Source: Verrucomicrobiota bacterium
GTDB lineage: Bacteria > Verrucomicrobiota > Verrucomicrobiia > Opitutales > Opitutaceae
NCBI GenBank assembly: GCA_023443985.1
Contig: JAEZSJ010000186.1
Span: forward strand, 1 to 26,964
Length of the DNA stretch: 26,964 bases
Direction: 5' to 3'
Shown here: piece by piece, positions 10,368 to 17,846 of the stretch
How positions within the stretch are numbered: position 1 is the stretch's first letter
Layout of the letters: each line of letters begins with the position of its first letter
Notes under the pieces: generated by a model
Told to the model about the DNA's origin: nothing
The model's input: only the letters and a program-made list of their open reading frames with translations
Databases searched by the model: none
Program-made: the position numbers and the translations under genes

Positions 10368-10805
10368 TCAGAGTTTCGCGGAGCCGCGGGCGTACTTCAG
10401 CCCGTCCACGATGTAGGTCACGATCTCGAGTTTTCCGGTACGCGGCGAACGGCGGACCTTCCACGTCTGGAACGCGTCGGCGACGATGCGCTCGCTTTGG
10501 GCGGCCGGGGGCTTCCAGCGGCTGGCCTCCCAGCGGACGACGACTTTCACCGTGGCGGTGTCGCCGGTTATCTTCGCCTTGGCGCTCTTGACCGTGTGGA
10601 CCTCGTCGAAGAAGAGACGCACCACCGTCTGGAACCATCCTTCGAAGCCGGCCCAGCCGCGGATCGTGGCTTCGGGGAAGCGCATCTCGAGTTCGCGGTC
10701 GGCGAGCATCGGGAGGCATTCGACCATCGGGGCGTGGACATCGAGTTTGCGGTACCAGACCTCGGCGAACTCGGTGATTTCTTTCTGGGTCAGCGGTGTG
10801 CTCAT
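10368..10805 (-). CDS. NTF2/SnoaL-fold protein, copy 1
   Basis: This 145-residue protein has the same superfamily architecture as the next gene but little obvious identity to it. It has an N-terminal helical part with YRKLDVHAPMVECLPMLAD, an IRGWAGFEGWFQTVVRLFFD segment that matches the 'G-x-x-x-h-x-x-W' region of SnoaL-like proteins, then four strands. The strand KITGDTATVKVVVRWEASRW and the final IVTYIVDGLKY suggest a deep cavity. The start ATG is the complement of 10803-10805, 20 bp after the ThDP enzyme stop. The function is unassigned; cyclase, isomerase or small-ligand binding roles are possible. The pairing with a carbon-carbon lyase suggests action on the same metabolite. Confidence 0.75.
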   Translation of the reverse strand: MSTPLTQKEITEFAEVWYRKLDVHAPMVECLPMLADRELEMRFPEATIRGWAGFEGWFQTVVRLFFDEVHTVKSAKAKITGDTATVKVVVRWEASRWKPPAAQSERIVADAFQTWKVRRSPRTGKLEIVTYIVDGLKYARGSAKL

Positions 10806-10825
10806 GATTGGGATGTTCGGAAGGG

Positions 10826-12535
10826 TCAGTGGCCGCACTTCACGCCGACCTGCGTCGGGTCGACATCGCCCGGCAGCACGAGGTCGATGAGGAAGGGGCC
10901 GGGATGGGCGAGCATCTCGCGGATCGCGGGTCCGACCTCCGACGCCTGGCTCACCCGGCGACCGGCGACGCCGAGGCCGCGGGCGAGATCGACGAATCCT
11001 AGCGATGGATGCGACAGATCGAAACAGACGGGGAACTCGTGTGGCGCCACGCCCGCTTCCTGCCACCATTGCTGGATGTTCAGCTGGAGGAGCTTGTAGG
11101 AGGCGTTGTTGCAGACGACGAACTTGGCCGGGAGATCATGCCGCGCCGCGGTCCAGAGCGCCTGGATCGTGTACATCGCGCCACCGTCGCCGCTGAAGCC
11201 GACCACGGTGCGCCCGGGGTTCAACACCTGGAGCCCGATCGCGCCGGGAAAGCCGACCCCAAGCGAGCCGCCGCGAGTCTGGAAGAAGCGGCCGGGAACA
11301 CACGGGGGCAGATAACGGGTGAGGGCGGGCGAGTTCGTGAGCGCCTCGTCGAAGACGATCGCATCGCCCGGCAGCTGTCTTGCCAGCTCGCTCATGAAGA
11401 ACGCGGACGACAGGGGATTGCGGCCGAAGCTGGTGGCATCGGCGGACTTCGCCTGGATGTCGGCGGTCCGCTTGGCGGCGCCGATGGTCGCCGCGCGTTT
11501 GGTGGCGGCCTCCTTCTGCGCCGGCGTGAGACGCTCGGTGAGGGCTGCCGCGAGAGCTGCGAGGGAAAGCTTGGGGTCGCTGACGATGCCGATGTCGACG
11601 CGATGGTTCTTCGCGATCTCGTAAGCGTTGAGATCGAAGTGCACGACCTTGGCGGTGGGCGAGAACACGTCTCCCAACTCGGGGAAGACCTCGGGCACGA
11701 TGTAGGTGCCGACGACGAGCACCCCATCGCCTTTGGCGAGGATGGGCCGGCTCGCGGCGCCGAACATGTGGCCGGTCTGCCCGCGGTAGAGTGGGTGATC
11801 GTAGGCGATGTTGAGTTCGCCGGAGTCGACGCCGTACACCTCCGCTCCGAGCAGTTCGGCGACCGCGGCGAGCTCCGCCTGGGCCCCGGAATAGGCGACG
11901 CCGTCGCCCATGAGGATCATCGGCCTGTCTGCGGCGGCGAGTGCGTCGGCGGCCTGTGTGATCAGGTCGGGCGCCGGGGCCACCCGCGTCGAAGGAAACG
12001 AGGTCGGGCGAACCTCCTCCGGAGTATCCTGATCGAGGATATCCTGAGGAAGGCAGAGGTAGACCGGTCCCATGGGGGCCGTGCCGGCGATCTTGATCGC
12101 CCGGCGCAGCATGCGCAGGAGGGACCGCGGATCCTGCACGACGGCGGACCATTTGCAGACCGGTTCACACATGGCGACGAGGTCGCCGGCCATCTGCGCG
12201 TCCATCGCGGCGTACCGGATTCCGGCGTCGCCGCCGATCACCACGAGGGGCGAATGGCCGCGTTTGGCCTGATAGAGCGCACCGATGGCATTCCCGACCC
12301 CGGGCGTGCTGTGGAGCTGGACGAGCGTCGGCCGGCGGGTGGCGCGGGCGTAGGCGTCGGCCGCGAGCACGGCGACGGACTCCTGCAGTGTCAGGATGTA
12401 ACGAAAATCCGGATAATCACGGAGCGCGTCGAGAAAACCCTGCTCGACGGTGCCGGGGTTCCCGAACATGATGTCCATCCCGTCGGCGATGAATTGCGCG
12501 AGGATGGCCTTACGGCCGGGCATGCTGGCGCACAT
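10826..12535 (-). CDS. Thiamine-diphosphate enzyme, benzoylformate decarboxylase/acetolactate synthase-like
   Basis: A 569-residue three-domain ThDP enzyme. The PYR domain has GNPGT (25-29), the catalytic E52 in LQESVAVLAADAYARAT that activates the thiazolium, and QLHSTPGVGN with H75, which corresponds to the active-site His of benzoylformate decarboxylase. HSPLVVIGG (94-102) and KWSAVVQDP (128-136) also fit that subfamily. A central domain follows at about 190-345. The PP domain has the ThDP/Mg motif GDGG (449-452) ending NN (476-477). It should decarboxylate a 2-oxo acid and/or ligate or cleave an acyloin; the exact substrate is not visible. There is no FAD-specific signature, so it is unlikely to be a biosynthetic AHAS. 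A second in-frame ATG at 12523 (MPGRKA) is an equally possible start; no Shine-Dalgarno sequence decides. Confidence 0.85.
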   Translation of the reverse strand: MCASMPGRKAILAQFIADGMDIMFGNPGTVEQGFLDALRDYPDFRYILTLQESVAVLAADAYARATRRPTLVQLHSTPGVGNAIGALYQAKRGHSPLVVIGGDAGIRYAAMDAQMAGDLVAMCEPVCKWSAVVQDPRSLLRMLRRAIKIAGTAPMGPVYLCLPQDILDQDTPEEVRPTSFPSTRVAPAPDLITQAADALAAADRPMILMGDGVAYSGAQAELAAVAELLGAEVYGVDSGELNIAYDHPLYRGQTGHMFGAASRPILAKGDGVLVVGTYIVPEVFPELGDVFSPTAKVVHFDLNAYEIAKNHRVDIGIVSDPKLSLAALAAALTERLTPAQKEAATKRAATIGAAKRTADIQAKSADATSFGRNPLSSAFFMSELARQLPGDAIVFDEALTNSPALTRYLPPCVPGRFFQTRGGSLGVGFPGAIGLQVLNPGRTVVGFSGDGGAMYTIQALWTAARHDLPAKFVVCNNASYKLLQLNIQQWWQEAGVAPHEFPVCFDLSHPSLGFVDLARGLGVAGRRVSQASEVGPAIREMLAHPGPFLIDLVLPGDVDPTQVGVKCGH

Positions 12536-12564
12536 TGAGAGAAGCGCGAGAAGAAGGAAGGGCC

Positions 12565-12590
12565 GGCGTCCCGCAGGAGGACGGAACGCC
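12565..12590 (-). promoter_or_regulatory. Hairpin in the DJ-1/ThDP intercistronic gap
   Basis: In minus-strand RNA the arms GGCGUUCC (12590-12583) and GGGACGCC (12572-12565) form 8 bp with one G-U pair around a 10-nt loop, followed by a pyrimidine-rich CCCTTCCTTCTTCTC tract before the ThDP gene. It sits in the widest gap (84 bp) of the 14-gene run. It may be a partial attenuator or a processing/stability element. The tract is not a real U-run, so full termination is unlikely. Confidence 0.35.
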
Positions 12591-12619
12591 GAGGGCAGGG
12601 GGATGCGGGAGAACGCCTG

Positions 12620-13447
12620 CTACCAACCGTAGCGGCGGAGACCTTTTTCGAGGGCTGCGACGAGCAGCTCGCCGGTCTTGTAGGAATCGGCGGTCGAACG
12701 GCCCGTGATGAACGGATAGTCGACCAGCGCGGAGACATTGCGGCCGACGTTGCCGTGGAATCCGCCCTCGGGGCCGGTGGCATCGCGCAGGATGTACTCG
12801 AGCGTGTAGGGCGGCGGTCCCATGTTGAGGTCGGTGCCGAGGAAACCGGTGCCGTCGTGATAGTCGTACTCGATCGGGTGTCCGGTGACGTGCTTGCCCC
12901 AGAGCAGGCTCTTGCGGAGGTGGTAGTCGCGGGCAAACGCGAGGCAGGCGACGCCGTAGCATTCGGCGGCGATGGGCCGGCCGGCCTTGTGGAAGGCGAG
13001 GATCAGATCGTGGACCCGCTGGTTGTTCACCATGTCGACGATCGGTCCGGAGCCGCCGACCAGGACGATCGCCGCAGAGTCGGCGGTGAGCTTCTCGGTC
13101 GCGGCATCGAGCGCATCGTTGTAGCGTTCGAAATCGCGAATGAAAGAGGGCGAACTCGGATACGGACGCTCGGGGAGGAGCTGGGCGAGCGAGAGCGGAT
13201 GATCCAGACGGGTGGACGCCTCGAGCGCTTTCACCTTGGCGGCCATCTCGGGCGAGGTGACCGCCTTGCCCAGCGGCGGATCGATGTAGGCCGGATCCAT
13301 GCTTGGCGGAAGCGCATGGGGCCGGCGGCCCTTCGGCGTCGCGAAATCGATCGCGTAGCCTGCCTTTTCGAGGGACTCCAATGGACCGATGAGTTCTTCC
13401 CCCCAGTACCCAAATTCAGAGAGAACGATCAGGATGCTTTTCTTCAT
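12620..13447 (-). CDS. DJ-1/PfpI-family protein (large, Hsp31-like form)
   Basis: This 275-residue protein is the first gene of the minus-strand run. It has the start MKKSILIVLSEFGYWGEELI with E17/E18 as the probable catalytic glutamate, and the nucleophile elbow AAECYGVACL with C163. The length and the long inserted segment (about 40-120, with SMDPAYIDPP) fit the Hsp31/HchA-like or ThiJ branch rather than the compact PfpI form present later in the operon. Hsp31-type members are reported as glyoxalases or chaperones. The stretch LLWGKHVTGHPIEYDYHDGT followed by TDLNMGPPPYTLEYI lies where the family has its substrate lid. The gap to the next gene is 84 bp. Start ATG is the complement of 13445-13447, immediately after an AT-rich leader. 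Confidence 0.85.
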   Translation of the reverse strand: MKKSILIVLSEFGYWGEELIGPLESLEKAGYAIDFATPKGRRPHALPPSMDPAYIDPPLGKAVTSPEMAAKVKALEASTRLDHPLSLAQLLPERPYPSSPSFIRDFERYNDALDAATEKLTADSAAIVLVGGSGPIVDMVNNQRVHDLILAFHKAGRPIAAECYGVACLAFARDYHLRKSLLWGKHVTGHPIEYDYHDGTGFLGTDLNMGPPPYTLEYILRDATGPEGGFHGNVGRNVSALVDYPFITGRSTADSYKTGELLVAALEKGLRRYGW

Positions 13448-13565
13448 ACTTGAAAAACGCCGACGCAGTTCGGGTTCGAGGAAACGCCTGAGGTAGCGTG
13501 CCCAGCGTATTGATCGTTATCGGCCCAGTTGTGAGAATATTTAGGATTCGCAAACGAGGTCCCCG

Positions 13566-13624
13566 CCGGGAATCCAACAGATTAGGACAACAGATGCGGA
13601 CTGTTAAGGTCGCTAATCTCCCGG
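13566..13624. repeat. Long interrupted dyad with internal direct repeat (operator or structured RNA candidate)
   Basis: Paired segments, outside to inside: CCGGG (13566-13570) with CCCGG (13620-13624); AGATTAG (13579-13585) with CTAATCT (13613-13619); GAC (13586-13588) with GTC (13609-13611); AACAG (13589-13593) with CTGTT (13601-13605), around the loop ATGCGGA. This totals 20 bp, with an 8-nt bulge, a G bulge and an AAG bulge. The octamer CAACAGAT occurs twice, at 13575-13582 and 13588-13595, a 13-bp period. No T-run follows on either strand, so it is not an intrinsic terminator. The dyad covers the promoter candidate of the minus-strand run, which favours an operator. As RNA it could fold as a leader if transcription starts further upstream. 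Confidence 0.6.
13579..13607 (-). promoter_or_regulatory. Sigma70-like promoter candidate for the 14-gene minus-strand run
   Basis: On the minus strand TTAACA (complement of 13602-13607; 5 of 6 to TTGACA) is followed after exactly 17 bp by TAATCT (complement of 13579-13584). Transcription would start near 13572 and give a leader of about 125 nt before the first gene. Both boxes lie inside the arms of the dyad, so a protein binding the dyad would occlude RNA polymerase. The -10 match is only moderate. Confidence 0.4.
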
Positions 13625-14091
13625 GGCGACCGCCATTGGCGAAGTCCGACAGTACGCCGCTACGCGTAGTGTAATGTCCGTGTGCGCCACGCGACCGCGC
13701 GAACTTGCGCGTGCTCTGTTGTTGTTGCTGCGAGGAGCTCACGGGGGAGCCGAACTGGTCTCGTCGCGCGAGATCCAAGGCGCTGCCCGATCCGGCGCGA
13801 TGGGCAGGCGCGATGGTGGCGGAGTCGGCGGGCACTCGGCAAACGGCGCAGGTGAACGCTGGATGACGGTGGCGCGACCGCGTTTGTCCGGGCGGTGCGG
13901 CGGACGGGGCCTTGGTCAATCGTTGGACGGCGTTCGCTCTCGTCTTGGCGGGGCATGCTGATTCGTTTGCACCGGCCCCAAGCCCGTTCCGATCCATCCG
14001 GACGAGGTGCACGAGCCGGCGCCTTGCGCCGCTGCGGGCACCGCCATCCTCATCCCGTGTCCCCGAACGTCCTTCCCCGACGCAACCATCC

Positions 14092-17016
14092 ATGCTGACC
14101 GTCCTTCCTTCGTTCCGCGCCCGGTGCCTCCGTGTGCGCCCCGTGTGCCTGCTTGCGCTCCTGCTCGTCCTGCCCACCGCGGTGTGGGCCCTGGGCGGCG
14201 AGCGTTTCGTGCTCTTCGAGCCGGGCCCGGACTCCGCGCCGCTCGTGGCTGGCGGAGCGACGGCGCCGGTTCTGGTCGATGCCGCGGACTGGCCCGGAGT
14301 GCGCCGCGCAGCCCAGGACTTGCAGGCCGATTTCGCGCGGGTGACCGGTGTGACGCCGGCGCTCCTCTCGGACGCGGGCTCGTTGAAGGCCCCGGTTGCG
14401 GTCATCGTCGGCACCCTCGGCCGCAGCCCGGTCGTGGACGGGATCGTGCGCGCCGGGAAGCTGGACGTCGCGGGGATCACGGGCCGCTGGGAGGCGTTTG
14501 TTCTGCAACTGGTCGAGCAACCGCTCCCCGGGATTGAACGGGCGTTGGTGATCGCGGGCAGCGACAAACGCGGTGCGATCTACGGCATCTACGAGCTTTC
14601 GGAGCAGATCGGCGTGTCGCCGTGGTACTGGTGGGCGGACGTGCCCACCGTGCACCGCGACTCCCTGCATGTGCCGCCGGTGCGCCGTCTCGACGCCGGC
14701 CCGGTGGTGAAGTACCGCGGCATCTTCCTCAACGACGAGGCGCCGGCGCTCTCCGGCTGGGCCCGGGAGAAGTTCGGCGGGATCAACAGCAAGCTGTACG
14801 CGCACGTGTTCAAGCTGATCCTGCGCCTGCGCGGCAACTATCTCTGGCCCGCGATGTGGAACAACGCCTTCAACGAGGACGACCCCGAGAGCCCGCGCCT
14901 GGCTGACGAATATGGCGTAGTGATGGGCACCTCGCACCACGAGCCGATGCTGCGTGCCCAGCAGGAATGGGCCCGGCACGGCACCGGCCCCTGGGACTAC
15001 GGCAAGAACGGCGAGGTGCTGCGGAAATTCTGGGCCGACGGCGTGCGCCGGAACCGCGACTTCGAGAGCATCGTGACGCTTGCGATGCGCGGCGACGGCG
15101 ACGAGCCGATGTCGGAGGAGGCGAACGTGGCGCTGCTCGAGCGGATCGTCGCGGACCAGCGGGAGATCCTCGCCCGCGAGGTCAACCCCGACGTCGCCCA
15201 AATCCCGCAACTCTGGGCGCTCTACAAGGAGGTGCAGGAGTACTATGAGCGCGGCATGCGGGTGCCCGACGACGTGACGCTCCTCTGGTGCGACGACAAT
15301 TGGGGCAACATCCGGCGGCTGCCGACCGCGGCGGAGCGCAAGCGCAGCGGCGGCGCGGGCATCTACTACCATTTCGACTACGTGGGCGGCCCCCGGAACT
15401 ACAAATGGCTCAACACCGTCCCGATCACCAAGGTGTGGGAGCAGATGCACCTAGCCTGGCAGCACGAGGCGACGCGGATCTGGATCGTGAATGTCGGCGA
15501 CCTCAAGCCGATGGAGTTCCCGATCGAGTTCTTCCTCACCTATGCGTGGGATCCGGCGAAGCTGCCCTACGAACAACTCGGCGAGTTCTCGCGGCGCTGG
15601 GCGGCACGGGAGTTCGGCCCGGAGCATGCGGCCGAGATCGCGGCGCTGGTGAACGGCTACACGAAGCTCAATGGCCGGCGGAAGCCGGAGATGATCGGCC
15701 CCGAGACCCTCAGCCTGGTGAACTACGGCGAGGCGGAGCGGGTGCTCGGCGAGTGGGCGGACCTCGTCGCCCGCGCGGAGCGGGTCGAGGCGGCGCTGCC
15801 GGAGGCGGCGCGCGACGCGTTCTTCCAGCTCGTGCTCTATCCGATCAAGGCCTCCGCCAACCTGCAGGAGCTCCATGTGGCGGCCGGCCGCAACCGACTC
15901 TACGCCGTGCAGGGTCGGCTGAACACCAACGACGAGGCGGAGCGGGTGCGCCGGCTCTTCGCGCACGACGCCGCGCTCGTGGAGCGGTTCCACACGCTCA
16001 ACGGCGGCAAGTGGAACCACCAGATGGATCAAGTGAAGTTTGGATACACTTTTTGGCAGCAGCCGCCGGCGGAGGTGATGCCCGCGGTCTCGTGGCTGCG
16101 TCCGAACCGGGGGGCGGTCGCGGGGCTCGCGATCGAAGGTGCCGCGATCGGCTGGCCCGTCTGGGGCGCGCCGCGGCCGACCCTGCCGGCCATCGACGTG
16201 TACGGGCAGCCCGCGCGCTGGATCGAGCTCTTCAACCGCGGCGAGGCGCCGTACACCTTCACCGCCACGCCCGACCAGCCCTGGCTGCACGTCGAGCCGG
16301 CGGCGGGCGAGGTGCGCGACACCACGCGCCTCACGGTGCGCGTCGACTGGACGACCGCGCCGGTCGGCAACACCACGGCCAAGGTCGCGCTCCGCACGAC
16401 CGGCGGCGAGAACTTCACCGTGGCGGTGCCGATCGTGAACCCCGCGGAGCTGCGCCCGGGGGCCTTCGCCGGTTTTGTCGAGGTGGACAACCATGTCGCG
16501 ATCGAGGCGCCGCATTTCGCGCGGGCCGTGGGCGACCGGGAACTGGAGTGGCGCGTGTTGCCGGATTTCGGCCGCACCCTCGGCGGCGTGACGGCGTTTC
16601 CGGTGCTCGCCGGCGCGCGCACGCCCGGCGGGAACGCGCCGCGGCTGGAGTACGACCTGTACTTCTTTTCGCAGGGGGACGCGAAGGTGGAGTTCCACGT
16701 GGCGCCTTCGCTCGATTTCCATCCGGACAACCCGTTGCGGTTCGCCGTCTCATTCGATGAGGAGGAGCCGCAGATCGTCGCGATCGGGACGAATCCGAAC
16801 GAGTGGGAGCCGTGGGGCACGGCCGTGGGCGAAGGCGTGCGGCGCGTGAGCTCGCGCCACCGGCTCGACCGGCCCGGCCGCCACACGTTGAAGGTGTGGG
16901 CGGTCACGCCCGGCGTGGTGTTCGAACGCATCGTGATCGACACCGGCACGGCGAAAGCGCCGGGGGTGCGAGCGAGCTACCTCGGGCCGACCGAGAGCCC
17001 GCGCGCGGGGCGGTGA
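14092..17016 (+). CDS. Secreted GH115 xylan alpha-1,2-(4-O-methyl)-glucuronidase
   Basis: A 974-residue protein with an N-terminal signal peptide (basic RARCLRVRP, hydrophobic LLALLLVLP, VWA|LGG cleavage near 33). GH115 features in order: SDKRGAIYGIYELSEQIG (157-174) and WYWWADVP (178-185) of the N-terminal domain; KYRGIFLNDE (207-216), LRGNYLWPAMWNNAF (246-260) and GTSHHEPMLRAQ (279-290) of the catalytic barrel; MRGDGDEPM (332-340), LWCDDNWGNIRRL (398-410) and YYHFDYVGGPRNYKW (425-439). A helical domain and a beta-sandwich tail (about 720-970) follow, as in known structures. The family removes glucuronic or 4-O-methylglucuronic acid from xylan or its oligomers. The reading frame is open 180 bp further upstream, but the signal peptide fixes ATG 14092. 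The aldolase gene follows 105 bp downstream. Confidence 0.92.
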   Translation: MLTVLPSFRARCLRVRPVCLLALLLVLPTAVWALGGERFVLFEPGPDSAPLVAGGATAPVLVDAADWPGVRRAAQDLQADFARVTGVTPALLSDAGSLKAPVAVIVGTLGRSPVVDGIVRAGKLDVAGITGRWEAFVLQLVEQPLPGIERALVIAGSDKRGAIYGIYELSEQIGVSPWYWWADVPTVHRDSLHVPPVRRLDAGPVVKYRGIFLNDEAPALSGWAREKFGGINSKLYAHVFKLILRLRGNYLWPAMWNNAFNEDDPESPRLADEYGVVMGTSHHEPMLRAQQEWARHGTGPWDYGKNGEVLRKFWADGVRRNRDFESIVTLAMRGDGDEPMSEEANVALLERIVADQREILAREVNPDVAQIPQLWALYKEVQEYYERGMRVPDDVTLLWCDDNWGNIRRLPTAAERKRSGGAGIYYHFDYVGGPRNYKWLNTVPITKVWEQMHLAWQHEATRIWIVNVGDLKPMEFPIEFFLTYAWDPAKLPYEQLGEFSRRWAAREFGPEHAAEIAALVNGYTKLNGRRKPEMIGPETLSLVNYGEAERVLGEWADLVARAERVEAALPEAARDAFFQLVLYPIKASANLQELHVAAGRNRLYAVQGRLNTNDEAERVRRLFAHDAALVERFHTLNGGKWNHQMDQVKFGYTFWQQPPAEVMPAVSWLRPNRGAVAGLAIEGAAIGWPVWGAPRPTLPAIDVYGQPARWIELFNRGEAPYTFTATPDQPWLHVEPAAGEVRDTTRLTVRVDWTTAPVGNTTAKVALRTTGGENFTVAVPIVNPAELRPGAFAGFVEVDNHVAIEAPHFARAVGDRELEWRVLPDFGRTLGGVTAFPVLAGARTPGGNAPRLEYDLYFFSQGDAKVEFHVAPSLDFHPDNPLRFAVSFDEEEPQIVAIGTNPNEWEPWGTAVGEGVRRVSSRHRLDRPGRHTLKVWAVTPGVVFERIVIDTGTAKAPGVRASYLGPTESPRAGR

Positions 17017-17121
17017 TCGTGTTTGCGGCGGTGCCCGGGCCGTCCCGGAGGGGGCGCCCCGGTCGCACTGTCCGGTCTCCGTCGACCGGATCGACGGTTG
17101 TCTCCGGCCGGGGGCGTCGCC

Positions 17122-17784
17122 ATGACTTCGCACACACCCATGAAGAAAGAAGCCGTTCTCGCCAAACTGAAGACCGAGAAGGTCGTCGCGATCATCCGCA
17201 CCGACAGCGCCGATGGCCTGCTCGACTGCGCCAAGGCCCTCGCCGCCGGCGGGTTGACCGCCATCGAACTCACGATGACGACGCCCGGCGCGATCCGCAT
17301 GCTGGAACGGGCGAGCGCCGAGATGCCCGACTTTCTCTTTGGTCTCGGCACGGTGCTTGACGAGGAGACGGCGCGCGCGGGCATCCTCGCGGGCGCGAAG
17401 TTCATCGTGACGCCGGCGCTCAAGCCGGCGGTGATCACGTGCTGCCACCGCTACTCGATCCCGGTGTTCCCCGGCGCGCTCACCCCGACGGAGATCATCA
17501 CCGCGTGGGAGGCCGGCGCCGATGCGGTGAAGGTGTTCCCGGCGGAGTTCTTCGGGCCGAACTACATCAAGTCGGTCAAGGCACCGTTCCCGCAGATCGA
17601 TTTCATCCCGACCGGCGGGGTGACGCCGGAGACGATCGGCGCCTTCCTCAAGGCCGGGGCGATCGCCACGGCGGCCGGCTCCGCGCTGGTCGACCAGAAG
17701 GTACTCAAGGAGAAGAACTGGGCGGCCATCACGGCGCGCGCGGCGCAGTTTGTCGAAGCCGTCAAGGCCGCCGGCGTGAAGTGA
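17122..17784 (+). CDS. eda: KDPG/KHG aldolase (2-dehydro-3-deoxy-6-phosphogluconate aldolase)
   Basis: A 220-residue class I aldolase of the KDPG/KHG family, which splits KDPG into pyruvate and glyceraldehyde-3-phosphate in the Entner-Doudoroff and hexuronate pathways. Visible family features: VVAIIRTDSADG at strand 1, E49 in AIELTMTTPG, T77 in FGLGTVLD, KFIVTPALKPAV, and the Schiff-base lysine K137 in DAVKVFPAEFFG, followed by FIPTGGVTPETI with the phosphate-binding Gly pair. An alternative in-frame ATG at 17140 (MKKEAVL) is equally plausible; neither has a good Shine-Dalgarno sequence. Placement behind a glucuronidase suggests use of the released uronic acid, with the intermediate isomerase, reductase, dehydratase and kinase steps encoded elsewhere. 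Confidence 0.93.
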   Translation: MTSHTPMKKEAVLAKLKTEKVVAIIRTDSADGLLDCAKALAAGGLTAIELTMTTPGAIRMLERASAEMPDFLFGLGTVLDEETARAGILAGAKFIVTPALKPAVITCCHRYSIPVFPGALTPTEIITAWEAGADAVKVFPAEFFGPNYIKSVKAPFPQIDFIPTGGVTPETIGAFLKAGAIATAAGSALVDQKVLKEKNWAAITARAAQFVEAVKAAGVK

Positions 17785-17807
17785 CCCGCGCGGGACCGTC
17801 TGTATTC

Positions 17808-17846
17808 GAAGCCCGGGGGCGCGACGCCCGCGGGCTTCCTCGTTTT
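17808..17846 (+). terminator. Intrinsic terminator after the KDPG aldolase
   Basis: GAAGCCCG (17808-17815) pairs perfectly with CGGGCTTC (17831-17838), and the inner GGGCG/CGCCC extends the stem around a short CGA loop. CCTCGTTTT follows to 17846. The hairpin lies 24 bp after the aldolase stop and directly abuts the stop codon of the convergent histidine kinase. The T-run is on the plus strand only, so the minus-strand transcript is less clearly terminated here. Confidence 0.82.

Larger units (their letters stand above)
13448..14091. other. 644-bp divergent intergenic region
   Basis: No convincing gene is present. The part next to the minus-strand run (13448-13670) is clearly less GC-rich than its surroundings and holds the dyad and promoter described separately. 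It also has the AT-rich GAATATTTAGG (13535-13545), a GGATTC (13544-13549) complementary to GAATCC (13570-13575), and a perfect 10-bp palindrome CTACGCGTAG (13660-13669). The part next to GH115 (about 13671-14091) is very GC-rich. Short open frames in it on both strands have Arg/Pro/Ser-rich translations typical of non-coding high-GC DNA. No plus-strand promoter with good boxes was found for GH115. Confidence 0.6.

Noticed and set aside
11009..12538. 509-codon plus-strand open frame opposite the ThDP enzyme
   Set aside because: Antisense shadow; the ThDP enzyme on the other strand is unambiguous.
13566..13624. Dyad considered as a tRNA or tRNA fragment
   Set aside because: It has no T-loop GGTTCGA core, no D-arm and the wrong length (59 nt) and arm spacing.
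13566..13624. Dyad considered as an intrinsic terminator
   Set aside because: No T-run follows on either strand, and it lies far upstream of both flanking genes rather than at a gene end.
13660..13669. Perfect palindrome CTACGCGTAG as an operator
   Set aside because: Ten-bp palindromes are expected by chance at this scale, it does not extend, and no second copy was seen.
13674..13961. Possible small gene in the divergent intergenic region
   Set aside because: The translation is Arg/Gly/Ser-rich, an equally long frame exists on the opposite strand, and no ribosome-binding site or motif is present.
14050..15450. 466-codon minus-strand open frame opposite GH115
   Set aside because: Antisense shadow, His/Arg/Val-rich, no family resemblance.
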